From positions 1 to 7,856 of the forward strand of contig QMOF01000102.1 of the NCBI GenBank assembly GCA_003650185.1: 7,856 nucleotides of DNA, written 5' to 3'. The stretch comes from Chloroflexota bacterium (lineage in GTDB: Bacteria > Chloroflexota > Dehalococcoidia > UBA2247 > RBG-13-53-26). The notes under the pieces were generated by a model. It ran no database searches. It worked only from the letters and a program-made list of their open reading frames with translations, and was not told the origin of the DNA. This document shows, one piece after another, positions 1-5,856 of the stretch (within the stretch, counting starts at the first letter, position 1; each line of letters starts with the position of its first letter). The position numbers and the translations under genes are program-made.

Positions 1-1
1 G

Positions 2-58
2 CCTCTGGAAGGCGCGGTGGGTGGCGTGCGGGAGCGTATTCTGAGTCGCGGAGGCTAG
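2..58 (+). CDS. Possible C-terminal tail of an upstream gene (partial)
   Basis: Reading from base 2, the frame stays open for 18 codons and ends with a TAG at 56-58. The encoded tail is PLEGAVGGVRERILSRGG, with no recognisable domain. The frame on base 1 also stays open, to a TGA at about 100, so openness alone is weak evidence in such GC-rich DNA. If real, this gene would end 51 bases before the protease start and could be co-transcribed with it. No function can be assigned. Confidence 0.3.
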   Translation, partial: PLEGAVGGVRERILSRGG

Positions 59-109
59 GTCCGGCTGGGCGGTACAGCAGAAAAGTAAGCGAGTGTTGAG
101 GGCTGGTCA

Positions 110-3100
110 ATGCAACAGGTGGGGCGCCAGATACAGGCAGCGGCCACCGGGTCTGCCTTCTCCAGGGCATGGCGGCGTGGTGCGGGGTTGGTTTTTTGTC
201 TCCTGGTAGCTGTCCTGCTGAGCTCATTGCTATCTCTGGGCAACCCGCCTGGCACGTCCGGTGCAATAGCCGCGGCAAGTCACGCAAGCGTCATCGTCGG
301 TTTCCGGGCTGACGTCCCGCCACTCGAACGGGTGGCGCTGGTATGGAAGCACGGCGGCTGCGTGGTCAGGGCGAACGAGACCCTCGGCTTCGTGGTGGCC
401 AGCGTTGACGAGCCGGCCTCGTTCATGGGGCGGATCAGCCAGGAATCGGAGGTGAGGTACGCTGAGCCCAATTCCAGGGTTCGGGCGATGTATACACCGG
501 ATGACCCCCAGTATGACCAGCAATGGGCCCTGCCCGATATCAAGGCAGACCTAGCGTGGGACGTGACAATGGGCAGCAAGGAGATCACCATAGCCATCGT
601 CGACAGCGGGATTGACTACGACCATCCCGACCTGGCGGGCAATTACGTCAGCGGCGGCTATGATTGGGTGAATGACGACAACGACCCGTGGGACGATGAG
701 GGGCATGGCACGATGTGCGCCGGAGTTGCTGCCGCCGTCACGGGTAACGGCGTCGGCGTGGCCGGTATCGCCCAGGTCAACGTGATGGCAGAGAAGGTGC
801 TTGACCATACAGGTACAGGTGATGCCGCCGACGTGGCGGAGGGCGTTCAGCATGCGGTGGACCAGGGCGCGAACATCATCAGCCTGAGCCTTGGGCAAGA
901 CTCCCCCAGCAGTGCAGTGGGGCAGGCCTGTCAGTATGCCTGGGACCACGGCTGCCTGGTGGTGGCTGCTGCCGGAAACGATGGCGAGGACAGCGTCCTG
1001 TACCCCGCGGCGCGCGAGACGGTAGTGTGCGTTGGGGCCACGGACAAGAGCGACCAGCACTGCTCTTTCAGTCACACGGGGCCCGAGATGGAGCTTTCGG
1101 CGCCGGGTGTGAGCATATTGTCGACCGATCTGGATGACGGTTATGCCACCGCCCAGGGAACGTCGATGGCTGCTCCTCACGTGGCCGGTGTAGCCGCGCT
1201 GGTGTGGTCGGCTGGCCCCGCGCTCACCAACCAGGAAGTCAGGGATATCCTGACGCAGACGGCCGATGACCTCGGCCCGGAAGGCTGGGATGAGCAGTTC
1301 GGCTACGGAAAGGTGGACGCCCAGGCAGCCCTGAGCGCCGTGCCGCCGAGCGTGGATTTGGTTGACCCCGACCAGGGCAACCAGGGCGAGAGCCTCAGCG
1401 TCACAGTCGCAGGCAGCAATCTCCTCGAGGCCATTTCGTTGGACTTTGGTGCCGGGATAACGGTCGATGGCTTCACTGCGGAAACCACAGAGATATCCGC
1501 CGACATTTCAATTGCTGAGGACGCACCCCTCGGTTCCAGGGACGTGACCGTCACCACGCCAGCCGGAAGCAACACCCTCGCGGACGGCTTCACGGTGGTT
1601 GCTGCCACCCCACCCGAGACACCGGACAACCTGCAACCCGAGGACAGTGTCACCGGTGTCAGCCTGACTCCTACCCTGGCGTCCTCCCTGTTCTCAGACC
1701 CTGGGGCAGACGATACCCATGCGGCATCGCAGTGGCAGGTGAGCACCACCCCCGGCTCCTACTCCGGGGACGCACTAGTGTACGACAGCGACGCTGATGC
1801 CGCCAACCTGACCGAGATCACACTGCCGCCGGATATCCTGACAGGACACGCCATCTACTACTGGCGCGTGAGACACCGGGACAACCACGACGCCTGGTCC
1901 GACTGGTCAGACGAGACCTCCTTCACTACCGCCAGCCAGCCCCCCACCACCCCGACCAACCAGTCCCCCGTTGACGGGGCGACGGGCGTCAGCCTCACCC
2001 CTGTGCTGGAAGCATCGTCCTTCTCCGACCCGGACCCGGGCGATGCCCACTCGGCGTCTCAGTGGCGGATATCGACGGACTCCGGAGGCTACTCCAGCCC
2101 GGTGCTGGATGTTACCGTCGATACTGGCGATCTGACCCGGTATAGCGTCCCTGAAGGCACCCTGGGCTACAGCACAACATACTACTGGCAGGTAAGGTAC
2201 CAGGACGATCACAATACGTGGTCCGACTGGTCAGACGAGACCTCCTTCACCACTCTCAACCGGCCCCCATTGCAGCCGTTCAATGTGTCACCGTGGAACG
2301 GTGAGACGGGAGTCAGCCTCACCCCGACACTCGTTTCCACCGAGTTCATTGATCCTGATGCCGGGGATCTCCACGTCGCCTCCCAGTGGCAGGTGACTCT
2401 CACCAGGGATGACTATGAGTATCCCGTTTATGATAGCGGGATTGCCTACGCCGCCCGTACCAGCGTGACCCTGCCGGCAGGCAGGTTGACATTTGCCACC
2501 AAGTACTACTGGCATGTACGGCACCGGGACAATCATAAAAACTGGTCTCCCTGGTCTGAGGAGACAGCCTTCACCACCCTGAGTCAGGCGCCCGACCAGC
2601 CTGACAACCTGTCCCCGGCCGACGGCGTTGCCCAGGTCAGCCTGGCGCCCACCCTCCAGTCCTCCCCGTTCTCTGACGCTGATGAGGGTGACAGCCATGC
2701 TGTCACCCACTGGGAACTGACCTCGTCACAGGGAGACTACTCGGCCCCCCTGTTCGATGCCGTGGTACAGAGCGGCGAAGGCGCTGACCTGACCAGCGTG
2801 GCCGTTCCTTCAGGCGAGCTGGATTACCGCACCACGTACTACTGGCGCGTGAGGTACCAGGACAGCTACGGCACCTGGTCGGAGTGGTCGGAGGAGACAT
2901 CTTTCACCACCGTCCCGGACTCCAGCCCGCCCGTAACGCCGGTAGTAGACGACTACGGTGAGGATACGGCGAGCGCGTCAGAACTCCAGGCCCGCTGGAC
3001 CTCGTCAGACCCCGAATCCGGCATCGCCGAATACATGTATGCCATCGGCACCTCGCCGGGTGAGACGGATGTGGTCGACTGGACGTCGGCGGGCACCGAC

Positions 3101-3490
3101 ACCGAGGTGGCCTGCACCGGGCTCACGCTGACCTCAGGCACCACCTATTACTTCGCTGTGAAGGCACGGAACGCGCACGGGGTGTGGAGCGAGGTAGGAG
3201 TGAGTGACGGCATCATGGTCATGGATGGCCAGCCACAGGATGACGGCGGCCAGGCCACAGATGGTGGCGGTGACCAGGAAGAGGAGCCCGACGACGAGGC
3301 GACCACCGGGTTGGGCGATTGTGCCTGCTTGCCCGTTACGCAGGCCCTGTCGGGAACATCTCTTCTGCTGGGCTGGGTGGTGTTTGGCCTTAGCTGGTGG
3401 GCCGGCTACGGCGTGGTACGGAGGATGGGCCGCTGCAAGAGGGGCACGAGCACTTCCGCGGGCGGTCACCTCGGCGACACCGCAGGCTGA
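110..3490 (+). CDS. Exported, membrane-anchored S8 (subtilisin-like) serine protease with TIG and tandem FN3-like domains
   Basis: This is a 1126-residue secreted subtilase. The N-terminus has a basic stretch (R19, R22, R23) and a hydrophobic core at about 25-43, followed by an Ala-rich region, as in a signal peptide. Residues of about 60-125 look like an I9/fervidolysin-type propeptide. The peptidase domain covers about 140-410 with Asp165 (IVDSG), His199 (GHGT), oxyanion Asn290 (AAGND) and nucleophile Ser352 (GTSMAAPH), so it should be active. Next come a TIG/IPT-like domain (about 412-497), four FN3-like repeats (501-937), a divergent fifth (about 938-1037), an acidic Asp/Glu/Gly/Gln linker (1039-1067), a CAC pair (1071-1073) and a membrane helix (about 1080-1103) followed by RRMGRCKR, which suggests a cytoplasmic C-terminus. 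The ATG at 110 has a GAGGG Shine-Dalgarno at 98-102, 7 bases upstream. Substrate is unknown; the repeats probably act as a stalk or in adhesion. Confidence 0.93.
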   Translation: MQQVGRQIQAAATGSAFSRAWRRGAGLVFCLLVAVLLSSLLSLGNPPGTSGAIAAASHASVIVGFRADVPPLERVALVWKHGGCVVRANETLGFVVASVDEPASFMGRISQESEVRYAEPNSRVRAMYTPDDPQYDQQWALPDIKADLAWDVTMGSKEITIAIVDSGIDYDHPDLAGNYVSGGYDWVNDDNDPWDDEGHGTMCAGVAAAVTGNGVGVAGIAQVNVMAEKVLDHTGTGDAADVAEGVQHAVDQGANIISLSLGQDSPSSAVGQACQYAWDHGCLVVAAAGNDGEDSVLYPAARETVVCVGATDKSDQHCSFSHTGPEMELSAPGVSILSTDLDDGYATAQGTSMAAPHVAGVAALVWSAGPALTNQEVRDILTQTADDLGPEGWDEQFGYGKVDAQAALSAVPPSVDLVDPDQGNQGESLSVTVAGSNLLEAISLDFGAGITVDGFTAETTEISADISIAEDAPLGSRDVTVTTPAGSNTLADGFTVVAATPPETPDNLQPEDSVTGVSLTPTLASSLFSDPGADDTHAASQWQVSTTPGSYSGDALVYDSDADAANLTEITLPPDILTGHAIYYWRVRHRDNHDAWSDWSDETSFTTASQPPTTPTNQSPVDGATGVSLTPVLEASSFSDPDPGDAHSASQWRISTDSGGYSSPVLDVTVDTGDLTRYSVPEGTLGYSTTYYWQVRYQDDHNTWSDWSDETSFTTLNRPPLQPFNVSPWNGETGVSLTPTLVSTEFIDPDAGDLHVASQWQVTLTRDDYEYPVYDSGIAYAARTSVTLPAGRLTFATKYYWHVRHRDNHKNWSPWSEETAFTTLSQAPDQPDNLSPADGVAQVSLAPTLQSSPFSDADEGDSHAVTHWELTSSQGDYSAPLFDAVVQSGEGADLTSVAVPSGELDYRTTYYWRVRYQDSYGTWSEWSEETSFTTVPDSSPPVTPVVDDYGEDTASASELQARWTSSDPESGIAEYMYAIGTSPGETDVVDWTSAGTDTEVACTGLTLTSGTTYYFAVKARNAHGVWSEVGVSDGIMVMDGQPQDDGGQATDGGGDQEEEPDDEATTGLGDCACLPVTQALSGTSLLLGWVVFGLSWWAGYGVVRRMGRCKRGTSTSAGGHLGDTAG
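1895..1926 (+). repeat. Exact 32-bp direct repeat, copy 1 (FN3-like repeat 1)
   Basis: These 32 bases, encoding most of WSDWSDETSFT, are identical at every position to 2219-2250, exactly 324 bases downstream. Identity extends through synonymous third positions, whereas the rest of the two repeats has diverged. That points to recent local duplication or gene conversion and not to protein-level constraint alone. Confidence 0.9.
2219..2250 (+). repeat. Exact 32-bp direct repeat, copy 2 (FN3-like repeat 2)
   Basis: Second copy of the 32-base block at 1895-1926, in the same reading frame and at the same place in the next FN3-like unit. Repeats 3 and 4 encode the related WSPWSEETAFTT and WSEWSEETSFTT but with different nucleotides. 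Confidence 0.9.
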
Positions 3491-3514
3491 CTCACGTGGC
3501 TACCCCCGGGGCCT

Positions 3515-4735
3515 TTAGGGTGCGGCAGGTCTGAGCTTGCCTCTCTCGACCTGGTTCAGCGGCAAGTTTCTGACGAAGGACCATAGCAGCCCCAGGATGC
3601 CTTCCAGTCCCAGCAGGCGTGCTCCTCTCCGTATCACCCTGCCGTGCCGGTCGAAGCAAAAGTCGGGGGACTGAGCCAGCCGTTCCGGGATGCGCCTGGA
3701 CTCCGCCGTCTCGAACAACCATTCGATTTGCCTGTCGTTCAGCCTCTCGAAAAACCAGCGCGCCCTCCGGCCTGCCTTCAGTTCTGCGGACAGCATTGCC
3801 CGCCATCCTCTGTCGTATCTGGCAAGGGCGGTGGCGGTGAAGTCGTTGCGCCGCAGTGCCTCCTCTAGGGTATCGGCCGCCACCTGGGCCGAGAGAAGGC
3901 CATAGTAGATACCACCGCCCGTGGTCGGCTTGACCTGTCCGGCCGCGTCTCCCACCAGCAACACCCTGTGCCCTGATGTTCGGTGCGCTGGTTCCAGCGG
4001 GACCCCGCCGAAGCTAATAGTGGCCTGGCAGGAAGCCACCTTGCCCTGTTCCACCAGGCTGCGCAGAAAGCACCTCAGACGTGCGCCGGTATGCTGCCGA
4101 GACAGGAGACCGGCCAGGGCTCTGTTATCTGAGGTAGGCACCACCCAGGCGAAGAAGCCCGGTGCTGTGCGGCTGCCGAAGTAGACCTCCACCTCCTGGG
4201 TCCCGTTTGTCTCCACCTGGGACTGGGCGCCCATGGCGAAGTCGCCATGGGCGCCCAGTCCCAGGTTCCTGGACAGCCTGGAGCCGAAGCCGCAGGCTAT
4301 GACAGCCGTCTTCGCCCGAACATTCAGGGAGCGTCCGTTGACCGCGACCCTGGCGTGAATGGAGTCGTCCGCTGCCACGATATCGGTCACCCGGCTGCCT
4401 AGCCAGTACTCCGCACCTTGCTCCTGTGCGCTCCTGGCCAGTGCAGCGTCCAAGGCCAGGCGGTCCAGGATGTAGGCCTGAGTGGTTGCTGCCTCCACGC
4501 GGAGACACCGGCCCGATGGGGCGAAGAACCTGGCAGACCTGGCCTCCCTCAGGACCGCAGTGCTGCAAACGGGAAAGGCGTCAAAGCAGTCCTTTCCCAC
4601 TATACCGGTGCAGCAGGTCGCCTTGCCGATCCGGTGGTTTTGCTCGAAGACGACTACCTTGCGTCCCGCGGCGGCCAGTCTGCTGGCAACATAGCTCCCA
4701 GTCGGGCCTGCGCCGACCACGAGTACATCGTACAA
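3515..4735 (-). CDS. Geranylgeranyl reductase family FAD-dependent oxidoreductase
   Basis: This 406-residue flavoprotein belongs to the geranylgeranyl reductase family, which saturates double bonds of isoprenoid chains on quinones, chlorophyll precursors or ether lipids. The N-terminal Rossmann motif is GAGPTG (8-13), with Glu31 at the end of the second strand placed to bind the FAD ribose. KATCCTGIVG (38-47) corresponds to the Cys-containing segment typical of the family. GDAAGQVKPTTGGGI (262-276) is the hallmark second FAD motif, including Asp263. Length is normal. The start is TTG (bases 4735-4733): a GGGAG Shine-Dalgarno lies 7 bases upstream, an in-frame TAG at 4768-4766 closes the frame, and no ATG or GTG lies between. 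It converges on the protease gene with a 24-base gap and diverges from pdxS. The exact substrate cannot be told from sequence; a menaquinone or membrane-lipid side chain is the simplest guess. A perfect inverted repeat encodes residues 157-174. Confidence 0.9.
   Translation of the reverse strand: MYDVLVVGAGPTGSYVASRLAAAGRKVVVFEQNHRIGKATCCTGIVGKDCFDAFPVCSTAVLREARSARFFAPSGRCLRVEAATTQAYILDRLALDAALARSAQEQGAEYWLGSRVTDIVAADDSIHARVAVNGRSLNVRAKTAVIACGFGSRLSRNLGLGAHGDFAMGAQSQVETNGTQEVEVYFGSRTAPGFFAWVVPTSDNRALAGLLSRQHTGARLRCFLRSLVEQGKVASCQATISFGGVPLEPAHRTSGHRVLLVGDAAGQVKPTTGGGIYYGLLSAQVAADTLEEALRRNDFTATALARYDRGWRAMLSAELKAGRRARWFFERLNDRQIEWLFETAESRRIPERLAQSPDFCFDRHGRVIRRGARLLGLEGILGLLWSFVRNLPLNQVERGKLRPAAP
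4215..4266. repeat. Perfect 25-bp inverted repeat with 2-base loop inside a coding sequence
   Basis: Arms 4215-4239 and 4242-4266 are exact reverse complements over 25 bp, separated by AG at 4240-4241; pairing stops at 4214/4267. Each arm contains the smaller palindromes GGGCGCCC and CCATGG. It codes, on the minus strand, for residues 157-174 of the reductase (NLGLGAHGD then FAMGAQSQV) without disrupting the frame. The transcript or single-stranded DNA could form a very stable, GC-rich hairpin. No T-run follows on either strand, so it does not look like an intrinsic terminator. Confidence 0.95.
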
Positions 4736-4742
4736 TTCGACA

Positions 4743-4747
4743 CTCCC
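4743..4747 (-). promoter_or_regulatory. Ribosome binding site deciding the TTG start of the reductase gene
   Basis: Read on the minus strand this is GGGAG, followed by 7 bases and then TTG. With no ATG or GTG between the in-frame upstream stop (4768-4766) and this TTG, and with the Rossmann fold beginning at once (YDVLVVGAGP), it fixes the start. Confidence 0.7.
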
Positions 4748-4759
4748 GCTCTTACCAGA

Positions 4760-4788
4760 ATGGTACTATGCCATGTTCGTGTTGTAAA
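4760..4788 (-). promoter_or_regulatory. Candidate sigma-A-type promoter for the reductase gene
   Basis: On the minus strand TTTACA (4788-4783; 5 of 6 match to TTGACA) is followed after 17 bases by TACCAT (4765-4760; 4 of 6 match to TATAAT). Transcription would begin about 20 bases before the TTG start. This is a consensus match only. Confidence 0.35.
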
Positions 4789-4791
4789 CAC
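4779..4791. promoter_or_regulatory. Short dyad overlapping the reductase -35 box; possible operator
   Basis: GTGTT-GTA-AACAC is a perfect inverted repeat with 5-bp arms and a 3-base centre. It covers the proposed -35 box of the minus-strand promoter, where a repressor could block polymerase. Arms this short can arise by chance, and no regulator gene is in the window. Confidence 0.25.
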
Positions 4792-4818
4792 CTGACCGAT
4801 TGTGGTATGTTTGGCTAC

Positions 4819-4846
4819 TTGCTAAAACGGCGACAGGGGCTATAAA
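4819..4846 (+). promoter_or_regulatory. Candidate sigma-A-type promoter for the pdxS operon
   Basis: TTGCTA (4819-4824; 4 of 6) and TATAAA (4841-4846; 5 of 6) are 16 bases apart, in the most AT-rich patch of the window (TATAAAATAAAAAG). It would give a leader of about 110 bases before pdxS. I see no known riboswitch or strong hairpin in that leader. Confidence 0.45.
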
Positions 4847-4964
4847 ATAAAAAGTAAACTAGCATGGACAGAATTGGAAGCGAGTATTCGGAGTTGAGTG
4901 GCACTAGTATCGTGGGGGATTGGTGCTTGTAAGGTCGCACTCTTTCGAGGGATAGGAGGCCAGG

Positions 4965-5846
4965 ATGGAAAAGGGAACGTGGAGTGTGAAGACAGGGCTT
5001 GCCCAAATGCTTAAAGGCGGAGTGATCATGGACGTGGTCACGCCGGAGCACGCAAAGATAGCCGAGGAGGCCGGTGCGTGCGCGGTAATGGCACTGGAGC
5101 GGGTCCCGGCTGATATTCGCGCTGCCGGTGGGGTGGCCCGGATGGCCGATCCTGAGGTGGTCCTGGCCATAATGGAGGCAGTGAGCATTCCGGTGATGGC
5201 CAAGTGCCGCATTGGGCATTTCGTTGAGGCACAGGTGCTGGAGGCCCTGGGGATAGACTTCATCGACGAGTCCGAGGTGCTTACTCCGGCTGACGAGGCC
5301 CATCACATCTGGAAGCACGACTTCAAGGTCCCGTTCGTCTGCGGCTGCCGTGACCTGGGCGAGGCGCTGCGGCGGATAGCTGAGGGTGCGGCCATGATAC
5401 GCACCAAGGGCGAGGCTGGCACCGGTAACATCGTGGAGGCCGTAAGGCATATGCGGGCGGTCATGGATGGCATCAGGAAGCTGGTCAATATGCCAGAAGA
5501 GGAACTGGTAGCGGAGGCGAAGTCTCTGGGAGCGCCTCTGGAAGTGGTGCTTCAGGTCCGCCAGGAGGGCAAGCTGCCGGTGGTCAATTTCGCCGCTGGT
5601 GGAGTAGCCACCCCGGCGGATGCGGCGCTGATGATGCAGCTCGGTGCCGATGGCGTATTCGTTGGCTCGGGTATCTTCAAGTCTGACGACCCGGAGGCCA
5701 GGGCAAAGGCCATCGTCAAAGCTACCACTCACTATCGGGATGCTGGAATCATCGCCGAGGTATCCAGGGGCCTGCGCGGCGCGATGCCTGGGCTGGACAT
5801 AAAGGCGATTCCCAAAGAGGAGCTGCTGGCAACCAGGGGTTGGTAG
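4965..5846 (+). CDS. pdxS: Pyridoxal 5'-phosphate synthase, lyase/synthase subunit PdxS
   Basis: PdxS (Pdx1) condenses ribose 5-phosphate, glyceraldehyde 3-phosphate and ammonia into pyridoxal 5'-phosphate in the cytoplasm, the DXP-independent vitamin B6 route. Ammonia normally comes from glutamine through the partner PdxT. The 293 residues form a TIM barrel of normal length. Family signatures are plain: KGGVIMDVVTPEHAKIAEEA, MALERVPADIRAAGGVARMA, VPFVCGCRDLGEA, LPVVNFAAGGVATPADAA and GADGVFVGSGIFKS. Catalytic residues are present: Asp23, Lys80 (VMAKCRIGH; forms the ribose 5-phosphate imine) and Lys148 (IRTKGEAGTGN), equivalent to Lys81 and Lys149 of Bacillus subtilis PdxS. The start at 4965 has a full AGGAGG site at 4954-4959, 5 bases upstream. 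It leads the rightward operon. No pdxT follows; the next gene, 10 bases downstream, is a GNAT-like protein. Confidence 0.98.
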   Translation: MEKGTWSVKTGLAQMLKGGVIMDVVTPEHAKIAEEAGACAVMALERVPADIRAAGGVARMADPEVVLAIMEAVSIPVMAKCRIGHFVEAQVLEALGIDFIDESEVLTPADEAHHIWKHDFKVPFVCGCRDLGEALRRIAEGAAMIRTKGEAGTGNIVEAVRHMRAVMDGIRKLVNMPEEELVAEAKSLGAPLEVVLQVRQEGKLPVVNFAAGGVATPADAALMMQLGADGVFVGSGIFKSDDPEARAKAIVKATTHYRDAGIIAEVSRGLRGAMPGLDIKAIPKEELLATRGW

Positions 5847-5856
5847 ACCGTCGCTC

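Larger units (their letters stand above)
1610..2920 (+). repeat. Four tandem FN3-like repeats of about 108 codons within the protease gene
   Basis: Four consecutive units begin at 1610, 1940, 2264 and 2588 and encode 110, 108, 108 and 111 residues. Each starts with a Pro-rich linker, then a GVSLTPTL-like strand, an SDPD/SDAD acidic turn, a SQWQV or HWEL strand, and ends with YYWRVRH/YQD...WSxWSxETSFTT. The pattern resembles the FN3 class of beta-sandwich seen in bacterial surface and secreted proteins. The divergent segment that follows (2921 to about 3220) keeps TTYYFAVKARN and GVWSE and looks like a fifth, older unit. Confidence 0.85.

Noticed and set aside
551..1180. Minus-strand open frame of 209 codons within the protease
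   Set aside because: It is antisense to the catalytic domain, where all S8 motifs are intact. The product is His/Arg/Val-rich without recognisable features.
1610..2920. Repeats considered as a CRISPR-like or mobile repeat array
   Set aside because: The repeats are in-frame protein repeats of 108-111 codons with diverged nucleotides; there are no short identical repeats with unique spacers.
3491..3514. Possible bidirectional terminator between the convergent genes
   Set aside because: The 24-base gap holds only the short palindrome CCCCGGGG without a loop or flanking T/A runs.
4215..4266. Hairpin considered as an intrinsic terminator or insertion-sequence end
   Set aside because: No T-run follows on either strand, it lies in mid-gene without breaking the frame, and no target duplication or transposase is present.
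4418..4845. Plus-strand open frames of 125 and 139 codons antisense to the reductase N-terminus
   Set aside because: They overlie the Rossmann and Cys-motif region of the reductase and have no recognisable product.
4853..4964. Riboswitch in the pdxS leader
   Set aside because: I found only very short self-complementary pieces (for example the two ACTAG sites) and no match to a known riboswitch layout.
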